A DNA stretch of 64,000 bases from Mesostigma viride (taxonomy: Eukaryota > Streptophyta > Mesostigmatophyceae > Mesostigmatales > Mesostigmataceae). Below the pieces are notes generated by a model. It had not been told where the DNA came from. It did not search any database and was given only the letters and a program-made list of their open reading frames with translations. The stretch covers positions 3,136,823 through 3,200,822 of the forward strand of contig RPFO01000072.1 in assembly GCA_009746045.1 (NCBI GenBank), in the 5' to 3' direction. Made by a program: the position numbers and the translations under genes. Positions 1 to 10,300 of this stretch are shown here, in pieces (position 1 is the stretch's first letter; every line of letters begins with the position of its first letter).

Positions 1-84
1 AACAATTAAAAAACTCTCAGTCCTCAGGAGAGGAATGGGGCTTTTGCTAACTTTGCTAGCATGTAAGTGCGCTCATACTACATC

Positions 85-1175
85 ACCGTGGCCACCAACC
101 ATCCCAATCAACTCATTTCCCTTCAAGCATTACAGGACAACACACTTGCATCATCATACTTCAGGTATATCATACCTTATCATGTAGTGACAGCCTATGC
201 ATGCATGTAGGGAATGGGCTTGGATACCTACCAACAAAGGGTTATGTTATAAGTGTCAACCACCAATATAATGGGTAGGTTAAGCATATTTCCATTGTTT
301 CAAACAACAATAGATATGGCTATAACTGTTTTGCCTTGCCATGATGTGGCCAACATAGTTGCTGGCACATGATGGCAGTGGTTTGTCACCAAGACTTTTC
401 ACTCACCCGTAAAAGCTTGAATGCACCCTTGACGCAGCCCGTGGCCACACAATCATGCAGTATGAACGTAGCAAAAGAATAACTAACATCTATGAAGGTG
501 TTTAAACCTGCACAGCTCCTAGAACCCTGCACAGCTACACTGGGTTAAGGCAAATGCCTGCTAACATCATCTGAAAAGGGGGTTTTAGAGAGGGGCAGGC
601 AACGGTCAAGAAAGAGCATCAAGACTTGAACCTGACAACGCCTCGCAAGCTTAAACTCATGTACGAACATCAAGGAACGAAGAGGCAACGATTATCCGGC
701 TTTATCTGGCACGGCTGGCGTTACCTTGGCCCAGGCGGTGCCCGCAAAAGTGGCACTTTGCGGCACATAGACCATGACGTGACAGAATGGTCGAGATCAT
801 CAAATCTATACTGTCACTCAATATATTCTAATACAATTCATGTTAAAATGTAGAAAGAAACCTATCAGCCATTGAAATTGCGCCGGAAAGCAAGCGCAGT
901 AATCAATTCCGTCGACCTGCCTTATCGCAGTTTTTTCCAGCAAGAACAGTGCCGACACCGGGTAAATCGCATCCCCGCGAGCTAAAAATTGATTTATATC
1001 ATCTTTAGGGCATGTTAAATCTATTTACTGAGTTTGGACGGCTAACTCGTCCGCAAACGTAAACTGCATGCATGGGCGCGAGCCGCCATGGCTAGGTCGT
1101 GCATTTCCGGAACTCGCGTTTCACGTGGAAAAGTACCCTTACCACCTGTACTTTGACCGTACAGTTAGCCGCGCA
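85..1175 (+). repeat. Dispersed non-coding repeat, family X, copy A
   Basis: This stretch aligns by eye, with much divergence, to 43496-44570 in the same orientation and to the reverse complement of 2085-3345. Shared landmarks are GCCACCAACCAT near the left end, GTTACCTTGGCCCAGGCGG in the middle and GTACTTTGACCG near the right end. No convincing coding frame is present. It could be a long non-autonomous DNA transposon or an old retroelement body. I found no terminal repeats or target duplication that would decide. Confidence 0.6.
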
Positions 1176-1306
1176 TACCAAATCCAAAAAAATCCCAAAA
1201 ATATGTCCAAGAAAGATCTTTTCACGTAGTATTTGAATAAATTTTGAGAGAATTTTTTTGTCAAACATTCTGACCGGGGCGAATTTTCTACGAAACCCAA
1301 AAACTC

Positions 1307-1353
1307 GGTCCTCTAGAGAGGACTGAGTTCAACTCAGTCCTCCGTAGAGGACC
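1307..1353. repeat. Imperfect hairpin (about 22-bp arms)
   Basis: The left arm starts GGTCCTCTAGAGAGGACTGA. The right arm is its near reverse complement, ending GTAGAGGACC, with only a couple of mismatches and almost no loop. It lies directly upstream of a LINE-tail remnant. It may be the folded end of an inserted element, but no element was identified. Confidence 0.6.
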
Positions 1354-1383
1354 AGGGACAGACGACGAGTTAATACTCCGTCG

Positions 1384-1460
1384 GTGACTCCCCAACGGGA
1401 GCACGGTTGAATTCATTAATTATAACTAATCAATTATAAATAATAGCGTGTTGCCCAGAG
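1384..1460 (+). mobile_element. LINE 3'-end remnant with AT-rich tail
   Basis: GACTCCCCAACGGGAGCACG followed by a degenerate ATTAATTA tract matches the 3' terminus of the ORF1-only element at 27603-27649. Only the last 25 bp or so plus the tail are present, as expected for an extremely 5'-truncated insertion. An AT-rich stretch ending in GCGTGTTGCCC recurs at about 1645-1700, so the locus has also been partly duplicated. Confidence 0.5.
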
Positions 1461-2084
1461 TCACACAGATATCCTGTAATGAGGATAATATGGGGATCCA
1501 GCGTTCCCAGTGGGCCTCGTCCGGCCTTTCCTGGGGATCATAGTAGGCCTTCAGGAAAAATAATTTTCAGACTCGCAAGTGTGGATACGACCCAGACTCA
1601 TCACCCGAGCCGAGACTCGAGAGTCGCGCGAAAGACACGAGTTTTTAATTAATTAGTTATAATTATTGATTCATTGATTATTACAGTAGCGTGTTGCCCT
1701 CTGCGGCTCTGCGGCCCGGTCTATACGGATTTTAAGTTAAAACCGAACCGGTCATTTTTAGCTGAATATTGGGTCCGGAGGTAAAAATTTCAGTCTATAC
1801 GAAACTGAACTGTCTGGACCGCAAGTAGAGTGGTTCCCGCCAAGTCGATGACGTGGCGCCAGCTCCGTGCCCGGGCAATCAGGCAATTACAGGCAATTAA
1901 ACCCAAAACACTGACGGCGGGGAAGGGGAAGATGACCCGCGGTCGCCAGCCATGGCGGACAATGCCGAAGGAGATGGACCATTTCTGCCACCCGAAGCGC
2001 GAAATCATTGCGTGCCATTCGGAGTCGCCCATGGGAAAACGCCGAAGTGGACGATGAGAGAAAAAGCGTGTTTCGGGCATGTCC
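1461..2084. other. Intergenic stretch, no gene seen
   Basis: No supported coding region. About 1491-1545 resembles 30280-30345: both contain CCCAGTGGGC and CGTCCGGCCTTTCCTGG, so a short dispersed repeat is shared. The overlapping short frames on both strands here have no recognisable similarity. Confidence 0.5.
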
Positions 2085-3345
2085 TAATTGACGAAAGCAT
2101 CCGAGCAGCGTATTTTAAAGGATATATCAGTTTCTTTTTACTTTTTATGATGATTTGTAGTCGTAAACTTGCAAGGTTGGCCAGAAATCGCCGAATCTAG
2201 CGTCGGACCATGCTGCACAACTTTGGCGTGCCGCAATGCGCCATTTTGCGGCCACCGCCTGGGCTAAGGTAATGCCAGCCATGCCAGGTAAAGCTGAGTT
2301 ATCGTTTCCTTGTCGACGTATGACGTTTTATGTATACGTTCTAGCTTGTGTAGCACATTCTTTTTGCACTATTCATGTTCTTTCTTGACCATGGCCTGGC
2401 CCCTTCCTAAAACACCATTCTTAGATGCCTCCCTCAGTACGTGAGTTGACCTGCCATAGTGTGATGGTGATAAGTTTTAGAGGCTGTATGGGTTTGAATA
2501 CCTCCATATATGTTTGTTATACATTTCCCACACACATATTGCATGAGTGTGAGGCAGTTGGCTGGTCTCTGTGGCATCATCAAGCATGTAACCGGTGAGT
2601 AGAAGCTTCCCATTGTCAGTGAGCATGTGCCACCAGGTGTGCTGGCCATCACCTGGCAAGCTATAGCAGCTTAGGCCTAGTTTATCCTTGCTAGGGCAAG
2701 CTGAAATAGGCTTAACATCACTAGTTTGTTGGTGGCTGCCTCCTAGAATGCATGCCTTGCGTAGGGTGTCCGTACCATGTTACCTACGTGCATGGACAAG
2801 GTGGCACCTGCACATAGGTGCCATGTAAGGGCAGTGTGATGATGCAGTTATGTTTCCCCATCACTGTGGAAGGGAAATGTATTGTATGGCATGGTTGGTG
2901 GCCTTATTAGTAGGTAGTATGCCAAGCCCTACCCCCTTGGTTGCTTTTTACCAACGGTACCCCTATGGGCTGTATTGGGTGTAGCTGCTGGTATACCCAA
3001 CCAAGTGATGACCCCAATGGCTCAAACTGCTCAGCAACTAATTAATTGTTTATTATCATCCCTGAAGTGGTATAGGTGCCTAGCTCTTATAACATGATTC
3101 AAAATGCACATTCTACCAAAACTGAAAACGCGCGTCTTGACCGCCCTGACTTTGACGGTAGTTATACATGGCCTACTCTGGATATATGTAAGGTTGTGAT
3201 GTATCAACCCGGAGAGCAACTCATGCACATGCTTGGCCCCCAAGGACAGCCATTGGATATGGGTAGGTTGGATGGCATCTGGTTTGCAAAGTTGTGAAGT
3301 TACAGCCGATGCATCGGCAGTATTTCTGCCCATTTAGGGGTTAAG
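2085..3345 (-). repeat. Family X repeat, copy B (inverted)
   Basis: The reverse complement aligns closely to 43085-44290. One 73-codon stop-free frame at 3076-3297 recurs with few differences at 43114-43335, but this follows from the repeat and is not evidence of a gene. Copies A and B lie in opposite orientation about 0.9 kb apart. Confidence 0.75.
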
Positions 3346-3429
3346 TTTGACAACTGTGATGACTACCATTGCACATGCATCCTTTTTGACATTACAATAG
3401 CGGGATTAGGCAACATTCTCATCCTCACC

Positions 3430-3545
3430 GTTTGTGGGTAAAAAAAACTGGCAACCAAACACCATGCCACACGTGGCACACTCAAGCATACGGCCGGGCC
3501 CACTTCGAATGTTCCGCGGTCCAAGCCAAGTGTGTGACACTTTTC
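3430..3545. repeat. Single copy of the 64-bp unit found as an array at 28.5-29.05 kb
   Basis: The segment from GTGGGTAAAAAA through GCCACACGTGGCACACTCAA matches the array unit. It is followed by CGGCCGGGCCCACTTCGAAT, whose reverse complement lies immediately before the array at about 28461-28487. The core GCCACACGTGGC is a near-palindrome. The element may end in inverted repeats. Confidence 0.65.
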
Positions 3546-3783
3546 CTTCAATTTTGAGGCAAAAATCTTGAATTTTGGCTTGCGAACGTATAAATTTCAC
3601 GTAAATATTACAATTTGTGGGTATTTATCTCATTGTAAGTCTCGTGTGACATAAAAACTTTACATTAGCGTGAAATTGCATTGTTTCATTGAAGAATATC
3701 ATGGATACATTCGTCGCACTTGAGACGGAGTCGACTGAATTTACTATTTAGACTCGTCCAACATAAAATAAAGTCTTCGAACG

Positions 3784-4313
3784 TCACTTCTTATTCTTGC
3801 TCCTTGCTTCTGCTTCCAATTTCTGCTGGTCTGTTTTGGACTTCTTCCTCTTTGGATCGATGGACATCGCAGGTGCCCACTTTGCCACATCATTCCAACT
3901 CTTTCCGTCCATCAGAGTCACCACCCTCTTCACATAGTCCAAAGGCATCCAGAACTTGCCCCTATGCAACTTTCCGCCCTCTGTCTCTTCTGGAAAAAAC
4001 TTCATGCAAACGTCCCTCCATTTCCGATCGTATCCACCTACCTGCCCGTACAACTTCACCTCCTGTAACTTGGTATACTTTTGCTTTTCCCTACTCGCAT
4101 TGGCCCTTCTCATGGTGTTCTCGGCCCACCCATCAATCCAGAAGCACTCCGGTGCTCCGTGTTTCTGTTCCCCGTCCATAAGTCTCATCCACAGCGTAGG
4201 CTTCTCATAAGGCTCTCGGCTCTGCGCATTCGCTTCCACCCCTTCAGACTGAGCAGCAAGTTTAGCTGCAGGACCGAAGCCCACCGCAGCGTTCGCCCGC
4301 ACCACTTCATTAC
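3784..4313 (-). CDS. G1 terminal exon
   Basis: The exon follows an acceptor reading GCGCAG on the minus strand and ends at a stop at 3784. It encodes about 175 residues. The Trp/Tyr-rich middle (FWIDGWAENTMRR, GGYDRKWRDVCMKFF, KFWMPLDYVKRVV) looks like a folded domain, and the tail is strongly basic (DPKRKKSKTDQQKLE, ending RSKNKK), as for a nuclear protein. I do not recognise the family. Confidence 0.6.
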
Positions 4314-7300
4314 CTGCGCGTAACCAATCGGCACATCAACGACGGGCTAAAGTCAACGTAGATAGATTGCAAACGAATAAAAAAAAAATTCAGGATACAT
4401 GCCACGACCAAAACAGCGATTTCCTCACCCTTTGTTATTCCTTTCTGAGCTCGAGTAGCAGCTGTCTTGGGTCGAGACGAGCCGGAAGCCTTGGAGGGCG
4501 CGGCAGGCTTCTTCCTCCCCTCAGACGTCGCTCTGCGAGTTGACCCTCCTGCCCCTCCACCCCTTGCCCTTCCATCACCCCTTCGCCTCCCTCCATCTTC
4601 CTCCTCCTCGTCGTCATCCCCCTCCTCGTCGTCCTCGTCGTCATCCCCCTCCTCCTCCTCCTCCCCCTCCTCCCCCTCCTCCTCCTCCTCCTCCTCCTCC
4701 TCCTCCTCCTCCTCCTCCTCCTCCTCCTCCTCCTCCTCATCATCATCATCATCATCATCACTCTCGTCCCCCTCCTCCCCCTCCTCCCTCCTCCCCCTCC
4801 TCCCCCTCCTCCTCCTCCTCCTCGGAGGAGGATGATGATGACTCGACTGGCTGCCTTCGAAGCTCTTTCTTGGGATACTTTGAAACGCGCGTAGGCGCGG
4901 AAGGAGCGACAGGCCGGGCAGAAGCGCCAGGCTCAGCTTCATCTTCGTCGTCCGAGATTTGAACAACTGCCTTTCGAAGCTTTTTGGAAGGGTGTGACTC
5001 CGGCTGCGGCTGGACAGACGGCCGCTGCCCACCCTTCCCTTTGTCCCGCGTCTTCTGCGGTGACGACTTCTCTCCCCCTTAGACGTCTTCTGCGGTGACG
5101 ACTTCTCTCCCCCCTTAGACGTCTTCTGCGGGGACGACTTCTCTCCCCCTTAGACGTCTTCTGCGGGGACGACTTCTCTCCCCCTTAGACGTCTTCTGCG
5201 GTGACGACTTCTCTCCCCCCGTAGACGTCGCTCTGCGAGTCGACCCTCCTTCCTTTCCACCCTGTCCCTCGCCTCCCTCGTCCCCATCCGAATCTCCTTC
5301 CGCGTCATCCTCAGCCTTCCTCTTCTTCGCCAATGACGTCCACGAGACGTCAGGCATCTTCCCCATCCGAACCAGTAAGTCTTCGAAGCCATCCAATGAC
5401 TTCTTTCCGCCAAAAACGACCACGATGGGACGCAACTCCTCGAAAAACTGCGTCGCTAGCTCGATAAGCTTCTTGTGGTAACCGGAATTGCGTTCGACAG
5501 TTGTCTTTTTTGGAGGAACCATAAAGAGGTCATGGTCACCCCACCAGAAGTCCTTGAAGGACGTCCACTTGCGGCCGAACTCACCATCCAAATTCAGGAT
5601 TCTACAGCACGGTAATGGCGTCAGGCCATCGTCTTGCCTCGCGAAAGTGGATGGGAAGCCCTCACCGTCACCCACCGCCACCTCCGCCGCCACCCTCCTC
5701 ACAAATGCCTTCTTCCTGTCAGGGCCGCCTTTAGGGAGACTATGAGAAGAATACCAGACGGTCATCTGATCCCAGGAAATGCTGCGCCAGTTATACTCAA
5801 TCGGCTCAGCACTTTTCTCTTCCACCTTCTCCCCCCCTTTCCCTGCAACTTTCTCCTTCGCCTCAACCACCGCCTGAGCCTTCTTCCCTTCCCCTCCTTC
5901 CATCTTTTTTTGATAGTGAAGATACAAGTCCTTATCCAGAAGGCCCTGCGAACCCTTCATGAAGAAGTTCGGAGCGGTTTTGTCGAGGAGATCCACTAGA
6001 TCGATTTTGCTATCCATCAGATCCTTTCTCGGAATCCTTAGGTGATTGGCAAGACCTTCGGACTTTAAGAGGTAGGCGACATTGCGCGTGATGATGACGG
6101 CCTTCTCCCAAAATGCCAGGAATCGATCGACGATGTCCTTGTTCCTTGGCATCCGGCTCAGTAGTCGTAAGCCGAACACCTCTTCAAATAAGCGAGAAGC
6201 CTTGTACTCCAGATCAGCCCCCCCCCTACATTCGCCATCCAAGTCGGGATTTTCCTGAAACTTAATAAGGATGAATTGGCGAACGCACTCAAGTACGTCC
6301 TTGGCCAACTCCACCAACTTTGACAGCTTTTCGGGCCCAACCTCCCCACTCATGATGCATTCACACACAGCGTCCATCATCGGAAACGACGCCAGGTTCC
6401 TAACAGACGTCCAGGACACCTTTTGCCCCTTCTTGGTGCCCTCGGCGTTAGCGAACCGGCATCTGAGAGTCATAGTCTCCTCAGAAGCTGGTGTGACTGA
6501 ATTCTCATCATCCGGCCTGGCCTTTGTGAGGCGCAGGAAGGTGTTCGCCAGAACTCGATTGTAATTTGAAATTTGGGAAGGTTGGGCCTTGTTTTTTTTC
6601 CGCTCGCCTTCTTCCTCCCTCAACTCCCCCTTATCCTCCTTACTCCCCTCCAAACTCCCTTCCCTCCCGACTGATTGTTTGGTGGCCGGCAGGATGTACG
6701 CCAGCAGGTTCGTGTAATGGCCATCGGGAATAAAATGCCCTTTGCCCTGCTTCACGACGCCGTGCAAGTACAGCCTGTTGTAATTCCAAACATCCAGAAG
6801 CGCCTGCCCAAGCGTCCGATCCGCTACCGCCTGATCTTCGGCATTGGCGCCCTTGGAGATTTCGAATAGGCGATCCAGCTTCTTCTTCCCCCTCCTGTCA
6901 CGAACAGAGGAACGAAAAATTGACACACAAGAACAATTCAAGGGTCGACTTGCAGCGTGACGTTATGAACGCACGGGAGCGCGAAAAATGGTCTTCAGCG
7001 CCGAAATCGGTAAGTTAGGGTCACTCTGCGAAACCACCCCAGAAATATGTCGGGATGAGAGTTTGACTGCCAATGTCGTTTCTGTGTGCGACTTCCCGCA
7101 TTTATAATGCATGATAAAGGAAGACTTTTGACATGGTCACTCCACAGTGCGACCCTTACTCGACATAACACGACGAAGTGGTGGAACTGCAGCGTCACCA
7201 TTGCCATAGATAGAACTACCACTTACAGATATTTCCGGGAACTTTTTACACTCGTCCCAATTTGGAAGAAGGTCGGCCCCCCGAAGCAGAATGACGTTCG

Positions 7301-10300
7301 TTCCCCCGTACCCCATGGAATTGTTCCATGAGGGATGAGAAAAGTTTAGCCGCCGCGGCACTGTCCTTCGCGTTCTCAGACGCTGCCCCCCCTTCACACA
7401 TTAGTTTCTTAACATGTGTCACACCGGGCGTCCATTCCCCCCCAATTGCTTGAAAGACTTTAAACCCTTGAAATAGTGGTTTCCGTCGACCACCGCATAT
7501 CGAAGAACGAGATATTCGCCATCAGGATGTTCCTCGTGAAATCTTGGGTCGAATGCCTTTAAGGAGGCCTGGCTTATTAGGCTGAAGACCTCCCTTGGTT
7601 GAAAATCAAAGGGCAGAACGTCGTCTTGTTCCCCGACTCGTGCATAGGTCCGGAACTCAACACCTCTCTTGAGGAAAGAAGCGGTGGACTTGGTTCCAAG
7701 ATACTTCTCAATCTCCTTGTCGGACAAGGGGCGAAAGTAACGCGAGCCCACGAACTCCGCGTCAGTCCTAGCGCCATGGCATTTTTTCAGCCAATCCCGG
7801 TAAGGGCCGGAGGACGTGATGTGTTTGGCGAAGAGGCTTGGCTTGGTTTCCGCAAGCGCTTGAAAGGCGAACTGCCACACAGGGATGCACACCTTAAAAT
7901 GCAAACTGTTTGTCTTTGCATTCAGCAAGATGCGCCCGTTCTCCCTGAACACCTCATCGCTTAGCAACCGCTGCCTCATGTTGTCAGGCAAAATCAGCCC
8001 GTTGACGGTGTGAATGCGCATGCTATTGCAACCGGTATCGATGAAGTCACTCGGTCGAATCCAACGGGATTCCCGCACAGCATTCGCGTCCCGAATGGCT
8101 TTGTCCCTGATCTCCTTCTCGGAGTCCACGGTCGTTGCCATCTTCCAATCTTTGATGATCGGCTCCTTGTCCACCTTTCCACTACTCGTCAGGATCCCCT
8201 CCTTGAAGAGCTTTGAAAGTGCTTTCAGAAGCTCAAGAAAAGGGGAGAAGGTAGGCCACTTTAATATATCCGACGCCGGCGCCTTGCCCCTGGCTTCGAC
8301 GTAGTTAAGCATCTCCTTGACGAGTGCAAAAACGGCATCATTGCCGGCCAACCTTCCGTCACCGTCTCCTTCCCCCTCGGCACCCTGAACGAAGGCATTG
8401 ACGAACATGAGACAAGAAAGCAATAAATAGTTTAACGTATGCATATAGTCCGCGAGCGTAGGAAAATCTCAGAGTAGGGTGCTAAGAACACAGAAGGTAA
8501 AAAGGGTCACTCCACGGAGCTACCCCTCTGAATCTAAATCACCAAAAACGCACCGCTTCCTTTTCTCCCGCCTTCTTCCCCTTCTTTCCTTTTCCGCCTT
8601 TCTCCCCCTCGCCACCCTGGAGGAAGGCATTGACGAAGATGAGACAGGAAAACAATAAATAGTTTAACGTTTGCAAATAGTCGGCGTGCAGACAAAAAAT
8701 ACCGAATAGGGTGCAAAGCACGGAGAAGGTAAAAAGGTTCACTCCACAGAGCTACCCCTCTAAATCTAAATTCCGCAAAAAACGCACCTCTTCCTTTTCT
8801 CCCGCCTTCTTCCCCTTCTTTCCCTTCCCGCCCTTCTCCCCCCGGCCGCGTCATCCTCCATTTCCACCCCCTTATCCTTCCCCTTCTCCTTTTTATCCGC
8901 ATCCCTCTTCTTTTTGGACGCTTTTGCCTGACCCTCAAGCAGCTTCGCCCGTTCACGATCCCTTCTCTTGAGATCCAACTTCATGAACTTGATGACCTTG
9001 TCCACCTTCGCCTCCGTGTACGCCTTTGGTTTCCACTTGAACTTTTCGGTGCCCTTGGACTTGACTTGGTTGACAAATCATAGGCCAGGTCACCGTTGAA
9101 GGTGTCAGATTGCATTGCGAAATCGGCCGCCGCCTCAACGCGTAGTTGGGTGAGATACTTGCGAAACTCCCCGGCACCCATCGTAACATCCTTAGGGGGA
9201 TTGCCTAGGATGAGGTCGCCAATATCACAGATAGTCTGCACCTTATTCTTTCTGCAATAAGCTTCTTAGCTGCTTGGAGTGTCGTCGTCGCCTTTTTTTT
9301 AGCCTGCTGGAAGGTATACCAACAACACACAACATACACATGAAGCGAAATGTATTAAGAAGAGTAATCTGAACTCTGGCATCCTAGCTCTGCAGCGCGA
9401 CCTTCAGCGTTAAAAACTTAAAAAACATTGTACAAACCTTTGCCTTCCCCTTCCCCTTCGGAGTTGGCTCGGGCTCATTTTCTTCCTCCTCCTCCTCCTC
9501 CTCCTCGTGCTCCTCCTCCTCTTCCTCCTCGTCCACCTCCTGCTCCTTCTCCTCCTCTTCCTTCTCGTCCACCTCCTGCATGAAAAAAAAAAATAATAAT
9601 TCAGACGATGACATAAAAAAAACGAGCATTAATTTTGTTTTAACGTTGCTCTGCGGAGCGACCCCAACCCTAAGCTTGAACAGTAAAATGAAACAAATTT
9701 CCTACCTCTACGTTCTCCGTCCCCATCCCTTCGACCTCTTCGAAAGGTTGATCGTCATCCTGCAAGACGAAACGTGCGTTCAGATAAATATACAAAGTCA
9801 GTCAAAACAGGAACTATTTCTTGAATATCCTATCTTCACAAATCGACCCCGAACCTTTAGCGGCATTTGCTTACCTCCGGTTTCCACGCTGAAGGACTTT
9901 GTCCCTCAAAACGTGGAATGTCACCCTCCTGGCGGGAAGGAGAGCAAGAAATGCGTTCATCGTTAGTAACAATTTTCAACAAAAGAAATACACAACACTA
10001 ATCTAAACGGACTGAATAAAAATGTACACAAATGTCAATAATTACCTCAATGTCAAATCTCCACTCCCGCAACACTTGTCCGATCGGCCACATCTCAGAT
10101 GGAGTTGTGTGGCTCAGTTCGTTTTCGAAAAACGTCCGAAGAAAAAACAAGTGAGATAGCATGTCCTGACTCCATGATTTCTCGTTTATGTTCGCCGTCA
10201 CTAACGACAGGCAGTCGTCGATCCCCTTGTACTCAAGCCATGCGACAACCTCCTTTCGTGGGGGCTCATACTGTCCGGCCATGTCGAACTCCCCACTCTG

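Noticed and set aside
4310-5032. Poly-Arg, poly-Ser and poly-Pro open frames at the CCT tract
   Set aside because: Other phases or the opposite strand of the microsatellite. Only the Glu/Asp phase fits gene G1.
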